Assembly: GCA_044425705.1 (NCBI GenBank)
Contig: JAWXVD010000030.1
Location: forward strand, 1-31,520
Direction of reading: 5' to 3'
Length of the DNA: 31,520 nt
DNA from: JAWXVD01 sp044425705
Lineage (GTDB): Bacteria > Bacillota > Clostridia > Lachnospirales > Lachnospiraceae
Shown in pieces: positions 18,801 to 26,514 of this stretch. A program made the position numbers and the translations under genes. A model generated the notes under the pieces. The model was given only the letters and a program-made list of their open reading frames with translations. It was not told where the DNA came from and ran no database searches. Position 1 is the stretch's first letter, and every line of letters begins with the position of its first letter.

Positions 18801-19417
18801 ATGTTAATGTGAATGCTATTGAAGAATATAAGGAATTGATGGAGCGATATACAGATTTAAAAACACAACATGATGACTTGGTAGAGGCTCAAGAAATATT
18901 AGAAGCTATTGTAGTGGATTTAGATTCGGCTATGCGTAAGCAATTTAAGGAGAAATTTGGACAGATAGCAAAAGAGTTCAATACAGTATTCGGTGAACTT
19001 TTTGGAGGGGGAAAAGGTACCTTAGAACTGATGGAAGGGGAAGATATGCTAGAGGCAGGTATCCGTATTATTGCCCAACCACCAGGAAAGAAACTTCAAA
19101 ATATGATGCAGCTATCAGGAGGAGAAAAGGCACTAACTGCGATTTCCTTATTGTTTGCGATTCAGAATTTAAAACCTTCACCATTCTGTTTGTTGGATGA
19201 AATAGAAGCCGCATTAGATGAAAATAATGTAGCTAGATTTTCTAAATATTTAAATAAATTGACAAAATCTACGCAATTTATTGTTATTACCCATAGAAGA
19301 GGAACAATGGAAAAGGCGGATAGATTATATGGTATTACCATGCAAGAGAAAGGTGTATCAACTCTTGTAAGTGTAGATTTGATCAAAGAAAAGATGGGAG
19401 ACAACCATGGAGAATGA
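15845..19417 (+). CDS. smc: Chromosome segregation protein SMC
   Basis: SMC is the condensin ATPase that loads near the origin and aligns chromosome arms with ScpA and ScpB. The protein is 1190 residues. The N-terminal ATPase half has Walker A GPNGSGKS at residues 31-38. Long coiled coils flank a hinge (about 503-675) that contains GYGGSVKKVM and LIPGGAISGG. The C-terminal half has LSGGEKAL (about 1090) and Walker B CLLDEIEAALDE (about 1115). It starts 30 bp after rnc and overlaps ftsY by 11 bp. scpA and scpB are not in the window. Confidence 0.98.
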   Translation: MYLKSIEVYGFKSFANKIKFQFHNGITGIVGPNGSGKSNVADAVRWVLGEQKIKQLRGATMQDVIFSGTETRKPVGYAYVSITLDNTDRQLTIDYDEVTVGRRIYRSGESEYSINGTVCRLKDVSELFYDTGIGKEGYSIIGQGQIDKILSGKPEERRELFDEAAGIVKFKRRKSASIKKLEDEKQNLLRVKDILSELEKQTKPLERQSEVAKEFLKKKDVLKTLDVNMFLLENKQINEKLQEAEGNFIIASNDLESSNRKYVFIKEEYQSMQERIEQLDIVIENIRKSVTDTSVIAGKLEGEKNVLQEQIKSMNGNEAQLQSRLFALLKDVEEKEINKQEVLSLKINIDQDFTIVEREREQAREQLLALQSQIEQLNSQMEAAKNTIIQALNERAGIRSKMGSFETMIEQIQIRKSTLTAQLLQAKTDTQEHDILIQTCKEEFKQIGESITDLNEAQEKVDKELLAVKNNLILMDQKIRDAQSSYLQEKSKLDALSNLTERYEGYGGSVKKVMEQKDAIAGIVGVVADIIKVDKKYEVAIETALGGNIQNIVTKDEEIAKKLIQHLKNHKAGRATFLPLTSIHNQKPFKQQAILKENGVLGLASDLVHTEDVYQDVATAMLGRIVVVEHIDQAVKLAKEYRQEVRMVTLEGELLIPGGAISGGAFKNNSNLLSRRREMDELKNKVEQHKAKITMAEEEIVDTKEKRTALRLELENIKTILQEKFIAQNTARLNIISAEEKREEAASHANGLQVEGGDIEQQIVQMQKQKEDTLVELKQSEVLEKEMEDKITIFQHELKEKREEESIQTTSLSEKEVAVEKILQSQGFEQQNIDRIHAELLHLLEEKEKLTDEIEKNTKELEEKKHDILEIEKTISTSQGVQSDSEKELQENVALREELSAKQKDFFNKREEIAKQQSLLDKEAYRLQNQVEKHKESMQAQINYMWEEYEITLRDAAILRNPEMEDLIAMKKSVVSLKEEIKKLGNVNVNAIEEYKELMERYTDLKTQHDDLVEAQEILEAIVVDLDSAMRKQFKEKFGQIAKEFNTVFGELFGGGKGTLELMEGEDMLEAGIRIIAQPPGKKLQNMMQLSGGEKALTAISLLFAIQNLKPSPFCLLDEIEAALDENNVARFSKYLNKLTKSTQFIVITHRRGTMEKADRLYGITMQEKGVSTLVSVDLIKEKMGDNHGE

Positions 19418-20339
19418 AAAAAAAGGATTCTTTAGTCGACTAAAAGACGGATTATCAAAAACAAGAGATAATATAGTAAATAGTATGGATCAGGTATTTT
19501 ATGATGCTGCTTGTATCGATGATGATTTTTATGAAGAGATAGAAGAAATTTTAGTCATGGGTGATGTGGGAATTAAGGCTACTAGTGAAATTATCACCAA
19601 TTTGCAAAAGAAAGTAAAAGAAAATAAAATTAAAAATCCGATCGATTGTAAACAGTTATTAATTCAAGGAATCAAAGAACAGATGGCAGTTGATGAAACG
19701 GCATATGCATTCGAACAGACCAAAGCAGTAGTGATGGTAATTGGTGTAAATGGTGTTGGTAAAACCACAACTGTTGGAAAAATGGCAGGGAAATTACATC
19801 AAAATGGTAGAAAAGTTTTGATCGCAGCGGCAGATACCTTTAGAGCGGCTGCAGGAGAACAATTAGAAGAATGGGCCAAGCGTGCTGATGTGCCAATGAT
19901 TGGTGGTGTGGAAGGTTCGGATCCAGCTAGTGTGATTTTTGATGCAGTCAGTGCAGCAAAAGCGAGAAATGTAGATGTTCTCTTATGTGATACAGCAGGA
20001 AGATTGCATAATAAGAAAAACCTAATGGAAGAACTAAAGAAAATGAATCGCATTATCGATAGAGAGTTTCCAGATGCCCATCGAGAAAATCTTGTTGTTT
20101 TAGATGGAACAACAGGACAGAATGCATTGATGCAAGCTAGAGAGTTTGGCGAAGTGGCAGATTTAACAGGAATTGTATTAACTAAAATGGATGGTACAGC
20201 AAAAGGTGGGATAGCCATTGCTATTCAATCAGAATTGAAAATACCAGTGAAGTATATTGGTGTAGGGGAATCCATTGATGATTTGCAAAAATTTGATACT
20301 GATCAATTTGTAGATGCACTATTTGACATAGAAGTATAG
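19407..20339 (+). CDS. ftsY: Signal recognition particle receptor FtsY
   Basis: FtsY docks the ribosome-bound SRP to the membrane translocon. It is 310 residues with only a short N-terminal lysine-rich segment before the NG domain. The G1 loop is GVNGVGKTT (about 113-121), followed by DTFRAAAGEQLEEWA, DTAGRLHNKKNLMEEL and TKMDGTAKGG. The start lies inside the end of smc, with GGGAG 6 bases before the ATG. Its partner ffh is about 2.8 kb downstream. Confidence 0.97.
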   Translation: MENEKKGFFSRLKDGLSKTRDNIVNSMDQVFYDAACIDDDFYEEIEEILVMGDVGIKATSEIITNLQKKVKENKIKNPIDCKQLLIQGIKEQMAVDETAYAFEQTKAVVMVIGVNGVGKTTTVGKMAGKLHQNGRKVLIAAADTFRAAAGEQLEEWAKRADVPMIGGVEGSDPASVIFDAVSAAKARNVDVLLCDTAGRLHNKKNLMEELKKMNRIIDREFPDAHRENLVVLDGTTGQNALMQAREFGEVADLTGIVLTKMDGTAKGGIAIAIQSELKIPVKYIGVGESIDDLQKFDTDQFVDALFDIEV

Positions 20340-20355
20340 AAAATGGAGGAAAAAT

Positions 20356-21567
20356 ATGTTAACTCTTGATAGATTTGAGGAAGCTAGTGAAGCGGTAAAG
20401 AAAGTAACTCAGGAAACAAAGCTGATTTATAGTGATTATTTAAGTGCCCAAACAGGTGGGAAAGTGTATTTAAAACCTGAAAATATGCAGTTTACTGGAG
20501 CTTATAAAGTGAGAGGGGCTTATTATAAAATCAGTACCTTATCCAGTGAAGAAAGAAAAAAAGGATTGGTAGCAGCTTCAGCGGGAAATCATGCACAAGG
20601 GGTAGCTTATGCAGCAAAATGTTTTGATGCGAAAGCTACTATTGTTATGCCAACAACCACACCTCTTATTAAAGTGAATCGTACCAAAAGCTATGGTGCT
20701 GAAGTGATTCTTTATGGAGATGTATATGATGAAGCTTGTGCTTATGCATATGAATTAGTAAAAGAAAAAGGATATACTTTTATTCATCCCTTTGACGACT
20801 TAACAGTTGCCACGGGGCAAGGAACTATTGCTATGGAAATTTTTAAAGAATTACCTTTAGTAGATTATATCTTAGTTCCAATTGGCGGAGGCGGACTTGC
20901 AACAGGTGTGTCTACCTTGACAAAATTATTAAATCCTAAAATCAAAGTGATTGGTGTGGAACCAGCAGGGGCTAGTTGTATGAAAGCATCCATTGAGGCT
21001 GGTAAAGTAACTACTCTACCAAGTGTAAGCACAATTGCAGATGGAACAGCGGTAAAAACACCTGGAGAAAGTATCTTCCCATATATCCAACAAAATCTAG
21101 ATAGTATTATCACAGTAGAAGATGAAGATTTAGTAGGTGCTTTTCTTGATATGGTAGAAAATCATAAAATGGTTGTGGAAAATTCGGGATTGTTAACAGT
21201 TGCAGCTTTAAAACAATTAGATGCAAAAGGGAAAAAAGTTGTATCTATATTAAGCGGTGGTAACATGGATGTGATTACTATGTCTTCGGTGGTGCAACAA
21301 GGATTGATTTTAAGAGATCGTATCTTCTCAGTTTCTGTCCTTTTGCCAGATAAGCCGGGTGAATTAAGCCGTGTTGCAGATGTAATTGCAAAAGAAAGTG
21401 GAAATGTTATTAAATTAGAGCATAATCAATTTGTCTCTATCAATAGAAATGCTGCTGTGGAGTTACGTATTACATTAGAAGCATTTGGAACAGAACATAA
21501 AGAACAAATCATAAGTGCTTTGAAAAAGAATGGATATCAACCTAAGTTAGTAAGAACAAATATGTAG
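20356..21567 (+). CDS. ilvA: Threonine ammonia-lyase (threonine dehydratase)
   Basis: This PLP enzyme converts threonine to 2-oxobutanoate and ammonia. The PLP lysine is K51 in FTGAYKVRGA, the substrate loop is SAGNHAQG, and the phosphate-binding glycine loop is PIGGGGLATG (about 176-185). A single C-terminal ACT domain (about 325-400, starting VLLPDKPGELSRVADVI) gives 403 residues, the shape of the catabolic or mixed-type enzyme rather than the long two-ACT IlvA. GGAGG lies 8 bases before the ATG and 17 bp after ftsY. Whether it serves isoleucine synthesis or threonine catabolism is not decided by the sequence. Confidence 0.93.
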   Translation: MLTLDRFEEASEAVKKVTQETKLIYSDYLSAQTGGKVYLKPENMQFTGAYKVRGAYYKISTLSSEERKKGLVAASAGNHAQGVAYAAKCFDAKATIVMPTTTPLIKVNRTKSYGAEVILYGDVYDEACAYAYELVKEKGYTFIHPFDDLTVATGQGTIAMEIFKELPLVDYILVPIGGGGLATGVSTLTKLLNPKIKVIGVEPAGASCMKASIEAGKVTTLPSVSTIADGTAVKTPGESIFPYIQQNLDSIITVEDEDLVGAFLDMVENHKMVVENSGLLTVAALKQLDAKGKKVVSILSGGNMDVITMSSVVQQGLILRDRIFSVSVLLPDKPGELSRVADVIAKESGNVIKLEHNQFVSINRNAAVELRITLEAFGTEHKEQIISALKKNGYQPKLVRTNM

Positions 21568-21602
21568 AATGAAATGGTCACTTATGGGTTGCTGCTCAGA
21601 CA

Positions 21603-21627
21603 GTACTATGCATTTACTGCATAGTAC
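21603..21627. repeat. Perfect 10-bp palindrome after ilvA
   Basis: GTACTATGCA and TGCATAGTAC flank a TTTAC loop. There is no T-run after it, so it is not a classic terminator. It is the first of three adjacent palindromes. Confidence 0.75.
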
Positions 21628-21647
21628 GTATGAAAATGATGAATCAA

Positions 21648-21692
21648 TACAAAAATCCCATTGCCGTAGGCAATTTTAAATGGATTTTTGTA
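21648..21692. repeat. Nested palindrome after ilvA
   Basis: TACAAAAATCC and GGATTTTTGTA form a long outer stem (one bulged base beside it) around an inner stem, TTGCC-GTA-GGCAA. The GGATTTTTG arm could act as a terminator for ilvA, but the structure is longer than usual. Confidence 0.7.
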
Positions 21693-21694
21693 TA

Positions 21695-21720
21695 GTCACA
21701 GATCACGTATGAACTGTAAC
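21695..21720. repeat. 26-bp dispersed palindrome, copy C
   Basis: It begins GTCACAG and ends CTGTAAC with a TCAC core, and differs from copies A and B at a few positions. It lies in the YitT leader region. Confidence 0.65.
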
Positions 21721-21786
21721 ACTTATGGAGATACTAATAAAAAAATCTGATCTTTTGGGGAAAAATAGCATGGAGGATTATAGTAT

Positions 21787-22665
21787 TTGAGTAGTGTAAA
21801 AGAAAAACATGGAATAAAAAAATACGTAGTTAATTATGTAATCATTACTGTTGCAGCTGTCATTTACGGTGCATCAATTTCGTTATTTTTAGACCCAAAT
21901 GATTTGGCGCCAGGAGGCGTCACAGGTATATCAATTATTTTAAATAGAATAATAGGAATAGAGACGGGAACATTAGTTATGATGTTAAATATTCCGATTT
22001 TAGTAGTAGGACTTTGGCAGTTTGGATTACGGTTTTTATTGTCAACCATCTATGCTACCATTGTAAGCTCTGTATCCATTAATTTATTGTCAACCTTTGA
22101 ACCTGTTACAAGAGACCCAGTATTAGCAGTGGTAGTAGGTGCTACCCTTTTAGCAGTAGCACTAGGGTTGATTTTTCGAGCAGAAGCAACCACAGGGGGA
22201 ATGGATATCATCGTAAAATTATTACGTAGACGATTTACCCATTTAAAAACAGGAAGATTGTTTTTGACAATTGATGTGATGATTGTATCTGTTTCTGGAT
22301 TTGTATTTCAAAATATTGAAACAGCATTATATGCCTTGATAGGTGTGTTAATTATGAGCTTTGTGTTTGATTCTATCTTATATAGTACAGATGGCGGGAA
22401 ATTATTATACATTATCAGCAATCATAGTGAAGAAATTGCAAATCGTTTATTGGAAGAAGTTGACGCAGGCATCACATTTTTGCAGGGAAAAGGCGCTTAC
22501 AGTAACGTAGAAAAAAATATTATCATGTGTGTGGTGAGAAAACAAATGTTGCCCGAAATCGAAGAAATTATCAAAGAAGAAGACCCAACTGTATTTTATA
22601 TTGTATCCAATGCAGCAGAAATTTATGGGGAAGGGTACAAGAATTTATTTAGCGAGAAATTATAA
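21787..22665 (+). CDS. YitT family membrane protein
   Basis: This 292-residue protein belongs to the YitT family. The first 200 residues hold five to six hydrophobic segments, with the family blocks LFLDPNDLAPGGVTGISI and RAEATTGGMDII. The C-terminal DUF2179 domain (about 205-290) is soluble and contains GITFLQGKGAYS. The start is TTG with a strong GGAGG 10 bases upstream; no ATG or GTG in this frame fits that ribosome site. Function is unknown; some members have been linked to transport or metabolite homeostasis. Confidence 0.88.
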   Translation: MSSVKEKHGIKKYVVNYVIITVAAVIYGASISLFLDPNDLAPGGVTGISIILNRIIGIETGTLVMMLNIPILVVGLWQFGLRFLLSTIYATIVSSVSINLLSTFEPVTRDPVLAVVVGATLLAVALGLIFRAEATTGGMDIIVKLLRRRFTHLKTGRLFLTIDVMIVSVSGFVFQNIETALYALIGVLIMSFVFDSILYSTDGGKLLYIISNHSEEIANRLLEEVDAGITFLQGKGAYSNVEKNIIMCVVRKQMLPEIEEIIKEEDPTVFYIVSNAAEIYGEGYKNLFSEKL

Positions 22666-22699
22666 AGATACGGTATGAGTAGTAATTTAATAAATAAAC

Positions 22700-22744
22700 A
22701 AAAAACAGATGTAAAGAAAAAATACTTGACACCTGTTTTTTTTT
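22700..22744 (+). terminator. Candidate terminator of the YitT gene
   Basis: AAAAAACAG plus TGT pairs with ACA plus CTGTTTTTT around a 16-base loop, ending in nine T. The -35 box of the next promoter (TTGACA, 22726-22731) lies inside its right part. Confidence 0.5.
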
Positions 22745-22754
22745 ATAGTAAACT
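22726..22754 (+). promoter_or_regulatory. Candidate promoter of ylxM-ffh
   Basis: A perfect TTGACA is followed 17 bp later by TAAACT. TATAGT occurs closer but at poor spacing. The leader to ylxM would be about 80 bases. Confidence 0.55.
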
Positions 22755-22842
22755 ACATAAGGACTTAGCGATAGCGAGTGTATTTGTACGTAATGCGGAG
22801 CGGTTATAAAACTAAGTTAAAGTAAGGGACGAATGGAAAATC

Positions 22843-23157
22843 ATGGAAAAGATAGTAGAACAAGGGCTGTTGTATGATTTTTATGGAGAGTTATTGACGG
22901 CGCATCAGAGACAGGTGTATGAAGCGGCAGTGTATAACGACATGTCCTTAAGTGAAATTGCGGAAGAGCAAGGAATTAGTAGACAAGGTGTTCATGATTT
23001 GCTGAAACGCTGTGATAAAATCTTACAAGGGTATGAATCAAAGCTTCACTTGATTCAAAAGTTTACCTTGATTAAAGAAAAAGTAGAAACAATTGGAAAG
23101 CAAGCCGAACAAGATTATGTAAAGCAGCTTGCATTGGAAATATTAGAGGAGCTTTAA
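22843..23157 (+). CDS. ylxM: YlxM family helix-turn-helix protein
   Basis: This 104-residue protein sits directly before ffh, as in most Firmicutes. An HTH spans about residues 25-60, with LSEIAEEQGISRQGVHDLLKRCD resembling the sigma-70 region 4 fold. YlxM is thought to act with the SRP; in streptococci its partner activity on Ffh and FtsY has been described. It ends three bases before the ffh start, so the two are translated together. Confidence 0.92.
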   Translation: MEKIVEQGLLYDFYGELLTAHQRQVYEAAVYNDMSLSEIAEEQGISRQGVHDLLKRCDKILQGYESKLHLIQKFTLIKEKVETIGKQAEQDYVKQLALEILEEL

Positions 23158-23160
23158 TTC

Positions 23161-24513
23161 ATGGCATTTGAAAGTTTAACAGATAAACTACAGAATGTAT
23201 TTAAAAACCTAAAGAGTAAAGGTCGTTTAACTGAAAGTGATGTGAAACAGGCATTAAAAGAAGTGAAAATGGCATTGCTAGAAGCGGATGTTAACTTTAA
23301 AGTAGTAAAAACATTTGTAAAAGCAGTTGAGGAACGGGCCATTGGTGCAGATGTAATGAACGGGTTGAATCCAGGGCAGATGGTAATCAAAATTGTAAAT
23401 GAAGAGATGACCGCCTTAATGGGTTCAGATACAACAGAAATAGAGATGCAACCAGGAAAAGCCATTACAGTCATTATGATGTGTGGTTTGCAAGGTGCTG
23501 GTAAAACTACAACTACAGCAAAAATTGCTGGAAAGTTAAAATTAAAAGGTAAAAAATCATTACTTGTTGCTTGTGATGTGTATAGACCAGCAGCCATTAA
23601 GCAATTACAAGTAAATGGTGAAAAACAACAGGTAGATGTATTTTCTATGGGGGATTCCCACAAACCTGTAGATATTGCAAAGGCAGCGATTGAGCATGCC
23701 AATAAAAATGGACATAATGTAGTAATCTTAGATACAGCAGGTCGTTTGCATATCGATGAAGATATGATGGGTGAGTTGCAAGAGATTAAAGAGCAGGTAA
23801 CAGTACACCAGACGTTGCTTGTTGTAGATGCTATGACAGGACAAGACGCTGTCAATGTGGCAAAACAGTTCCAAGAAAAGGTAGATCTTGATGGTGTGAT
23901 CCTTTCTAAAATGGATGGTGATTCAAGAGGTGGTGCGGCATTGTCGGTTAAGACAGTAACAGGGCTTCCAATTTTATTCGTAGGTATGGGAGAAAAACTT
24001 TCAGATTTAGAGCAGTTTTATCCAGATCGTATGGCTGGTCGTATATTGGGCATGGGTGATGTACTTACTTTAATAGACAAAGTACAAGAAAGTGTTACCA
24101 TAGATAAAGACAAAGAAAAACAAATGGCAACCCGTATGAAAAAGGGAAAATTCGATTTTGAAGATTACTTAGAAAGTATGAAGCAAATGAGAAATATGGG
24201 TGGTTTGTCAAGTGTATTGAGCATGATGCCAGGCATGGGAGCTAATATGGGAAATATTGAATCCATGGTAGATGAAAAGCAGTTGGCACATATGGAAGCA
24301 ATTGTACTGAGTATGACAATAGAAGAAAGACGGAAACCGAAGCTGATTAATCCTAGTCGTAAGCATAGAATTGCAAAAGGTGCTGGCGTAGATATTAGTG
24401 TTGTCAATCGTTTTATCAAACAATTTGAGCAAAGTCAAAAAATGATGAAACAACTCCCAGGAATGATGGGAGGTATGGGTGGTAAAAAAGGGAAGTTTAG
24501 GCTACCTTTTTAA
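23161..24513 (+). CDS. ffh: Signal recognition particle protein Ffh
   Basis: Ffh binds the SRP RNA and nascent signal peptides and docks with FtsY through its NG domain. It is 450 residues. The G1 loop is GLQGAGKTTT (about 108-117), with DVYRPAAIKQL, DTAGRLHIDEDMM and SKMDGDSRGG following. The methionine-rich M domain starts near 320, carries the FEDYLESMKQM and NPSRKHRIAKG segments (RNA-binding helix), and ends in MMGGMGG and a basic tail. The SRP RNA gene is not in the window. Confidence 0.98.
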   Translation: MAFESLTDKLQNVFKNLKSKGRLTESDVKQALKEVKMALLEADVNFKVVKTFVKAVEERAIGADVMNGLNPGQMVIKIVNEEMTALMGSDTTEIEMQPGKAITVIMMCGLQGAGKTTTTAKIAGKLKLKGKKSLLVACDVYRPAAIKQLQVNGEKQQVDVFSMGDSHKPVDIAKAAIEHANKNGHNVVILDTAGRLHIDEDMMGELQEIKEQVTVHQTLLVVDAMTGQDAVNVAKQFQEKVDLDGVILSKMDGDSRGGAALSVKTVTGLPILFVGMGEKLSDLEQFYPDRMAGRILGMGDVLTLIDKVQESVTIDKDKEKQMATRMKKGKFDFEDYLESMKQMRNMGGLSSVLSMMPGMGANMGNIESMVDEKQLAHMEAIVLSMTIEERRKPKLINPSRKHRIAKGAGVDISVVNRFIKQFEQSQKMMKQLPGMMGGMGGKKGKFRLPF

Positions 24514-24579
24514 ATAAATTATAATATAAATCATATTTTTGGAGATAGAGTCTCCGTAACGAGAAAGGAGTCATGTAAA

Positions 24580-24825
24580 ATGGCAGTTAAAATCAGATTA
24601 AGAAGAATGGGACAAAAAAAACATCCAATCTATAGAATCGTAGTAGCAGATTCAAGATCACCTAGAGATGGAAGATGTATCGAAGAAATCGGTACTTACA
24701 ATCCAAACACAGATCCAAGTGAATTCAAAGTAAATGAAGAATTAGCAAAAAAATGGTTAGCAAATGGAGCACAACCAACAGAAGTTGTTGGAAAAATCTT
24801 CAAAGCTGCTGGGATTGAAAAATAA
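24580..24825 (+). CDS. rpsP: 30S ribosomal protein S16
   Basis: The 81-residue S16 starts MAVKIRLRRMGQKKHPIYRIV and keeps ADSRSPRDGR and IGTYNP. GAGAAAGGAG lies 9 bases before the ATG, after a small GGAGA/TCTCC hairpin (24541-24555). I saw no terminator between ffh and rpsP, so read-through is likely. Confidence 0.98.
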   Translation: MAVKIRLRRMGQKKHPIYRIVVADSRSPRDGRCIEEIGTYNPNTDPSEFKVNEELAKKWLANGAQPTEVVGKIFKAAGIEK

Positions 24826-24864
24826 ACATAACACTTAATTTTAGGAAGCTTTTGGAGGTGAATT

Positions 24865-25092
24865 ATGAAAGAACTAGTTGAAGTTATCGCAAAAGCACTT
24901 GTGGATAATCCAGATGAAGTGGTTGTAACACAGAGAGAAGAAGGTAGAAATATTACTGTAGAACTTCGTGTTGCACAGTCAGATATGGGAAAAGTAATTG
25001 GCAAGCAAGGACGTATTGCAAAAGCAATTCGCTCCGTTGTAAAAGCTGGTACTTTAGGAGATAATAAAAGGGTAGATGTAGAAATTATCTAA
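24865..25092 (+). CDS. khpA: KH-domain RNA-binding protein KhpA
   Basis: The 75-residue KhpA (YlqC) is a single KH domain with the RNA-binding GxxG loop as GKQG in MGKVIGKQGRIAKAIRSVV. It usually works with KhpB (Jag/EloR) in RNA binding and cell elongation; khpB is not nearby. TTTGGAGGTG lies just before the ATG. A strong terminator follows. Confidence 0.95.
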   Translation: MKELVEVIAKALVDNPDEVVVTQREEGRNITVELRVAQSDMGKVIGKQGRIAKAIRSVVKAGTLGDNKRVDVEII

Positions 25093-25098
25093 GAATGT

Positions 25099-25124
25099 AG
25101 GAACGCTAATACGCGTTCCTTTTT
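25099..25124 (+). terminator. Terminator of the ylxM-khpA run
   Basis: AGGAACGC and GCGTTCCT pair perfectly around a 6-base loop, followed by TTTT. Confidence 0.85.
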
Positions 25125-25199
25125 CGGTTTAAATATATCTAATAGTGCTAATGGTAATAGATTATGAGAGTGTGATTGTAATTAAAATGGAGGATATGA

Positions 25200-25712
25200 A
25201 TGGAAGACAGATTACAAGTAGGAATTATTTCTTCCACACATGGTATTAAGGGAGAAGTAAAGGTATTTCCTACTACTGATGATGTGAAAAGATTTAAAAA
25301 AGGGATTATACTTATTCTTGATACAGGACGAGAAACGATTACATTAAAAGTGGAGCAAGTTAAATTCTTCAAACAGTTTGCTATTTTAAAATTTGAGGGT
25401 ATTGACAATATAAATGATATAGAAAAATATAAAGGAAAATCGCTTTTTGTGACACGAGAAAATGCAGTAAAGTGTAGAAAAGATGAATATTTCATTGTTG
25501 ATTTAATAGATATGACGATTGTAGATGAGGAAGAGCAAGAGATTGGTGTTTTAAAGGAAGTTATAGAAACAGGTGCCAATGACGTATATGAAATCACATT
25601 ACATGATGGTAGAGAGTTATTATTGCCAGCCATTAAAGAATGTGTATTAGCGGTTGATATGGAACGTAAAGTTATGAAAATACACATTATGGAAGGATTG
25701 TTAGATTCATGA
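25200..25712 (+). CDS. rimM: 16S rRNA processing protein RimM
   Basis: RimM helps mature the 3' part of 16S rRNA by binding S19. This 170-residue protein starts MEDRLQVGIISSTHGIKGEVKV, the family N-terminal barrel, and its second half is a PRC-barrel domain with GANDVYEI and LLLPAI. GGAGG (25189-25193) fits the ATG at 25200; the ATG at 25196 is in another frame. Its stop overlaps the trmD start by ATGA. It has no clear promoter of its own despite the terminator before it. Confidence 0.96.
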   Translation: MEDRLQVGIISSTHGIKGEVKVFPTTDDVKRFKKGIILILDTGRETITLKVEQVKFFKQFAILKFEGIDNINDIEKYKGKSLFVTRENAVKCRKDEYFIVDLIDMTIVDEEEQEIGVLKEVIETGANDVYEITLHDGRELLLPAIKECVLAVDMERKVMKIHIMEGLLDS

Positions 25713-26407
25713 GATTTCATATAATGACATTATTTCCAGAAATGATAGAATCAGGATTAAATACCAGTATTTTAGGTCGCAGTGTAGAAAAGGGACTGAT
25801 TTCATTTAAAGCTATCAATATTAGAGATTTTACTTTGAGTAAACATAAAAAAGTGGATGATTATCCATATGGTGGTGGGGCAGGCATGTTAATGCAAGCG
25901 CAGCCAGTATATGATGCGTACTTGCATATTGTTAAGGATATCAGGAATAAAAAATGCCCTAGGGTAGTATATGTGACACCTCAGGGAAGTGTGTTTCATC
26001 AAGAGATGGCAAAAGAGATGGCAAAAGAAGAAGATTTGATTTTTCTTTGTGGACATTATGAAGGCATTGATGAACGTGTATTAGAAGAAATTGTGACAGA
26101 TTATGTGTCTATTGGAGACTATGTGTTAACAGGTGGGGAATTACCAGCTATGGTCATGATTGATGCTATTTCCAGAATGGTTCCAGGTGTTTTAAGTAAT
26201 CAAGAGTCAGGTGAAACAGAATCATTCATGGATGGGTTGTTAGAGCATCCTCATTATTCAAGGCCAGAAGAATGGAATGGGAAAAAAGTACCGGAAACAT
26301 TACTAAGTGGACACCATGCAAATATTGAAAAATGGAGACATCAGGAATCTTTAAAGAGAACAAAAGAAAGAAGACCAGATTTATATGAAAAATATATGAA
26401 AAAGTAG
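25709..26407 (+). CDS. trmD: tRNA (guanine-N1)-methyltransferase
   Basis: TrmD methylates G37 of tRNAs with S-adenosylmethionine, preventing frameshifts. The 232-residue SPOUT protein carries YPYGGGAGMLM, LCGHYEGIDERV, and the knot YVLTGGELPAMVMIDAI, where cofactor binds. It is translationally coupled to rimM. Confidence 0.98.
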   Translation: MRFHIMTLFPEMIESGLNTSILGRSVEKGLISFKAINIRDFTLSKHKKVDDYPYGGGAGMLMQAQPVYDAYLHIVKDIRNKKCPRVVYVTPQGSVFHQEMAKEMAKEEDLIFLCGHYEGIDERVLEEIVTDYVSIGDYVLTGGELPAMVMIDAISRMVPGVLSNQESGETESFMDGLLEHPHYSRPEEWNGKKVPETLLSGHHANIEKWRHQESLKRTKERRPDLYEKYMKK

Positions 26408-26436
26408 TTGATTTCTCATGTGAAATGTAGTATCAT
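26408..26436 (+). promoter_or_regulatory. Promoter of rplS
   Basis: TTGATT (26408-26413) and TATCAT (26431-26436) are 17 bp apart, starting right after the trmD stop. It lets L19 be made separately from rimM-trmD. Confidence 0.65.
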
Positions 26437-26442
26437 ATTAAC

Positions 26443-26514
26443 GTTGCAAATGTGAGATGGTCCTCTGTTACAGAATGGTATTAAGAACATCCGACAGTAA
26501 AAGGAGATATAGAA
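26443..26514 (+). ncRNA. Candidate L19 leader in the rplS 5' UTR
   Basis: About 70 bases lie between the promoter and the rplS ATG. They contain GATG...CATC pairing around a CTG-TTA-CAG stem, then AACATCCGACAG before AAAGGAG. An L19 leader family that autoregulates rplS is known in Firmicutes; this position fits, but I could not test the covariance model. Confidence 0.45.

Noticed and set aside
25148..25720. Minus-strand 190-codon open frame over rimM
   Set aside because: It is the antisense of a clear rimM gene, and its peptide is low-complexity Ser/Ile/Asn.
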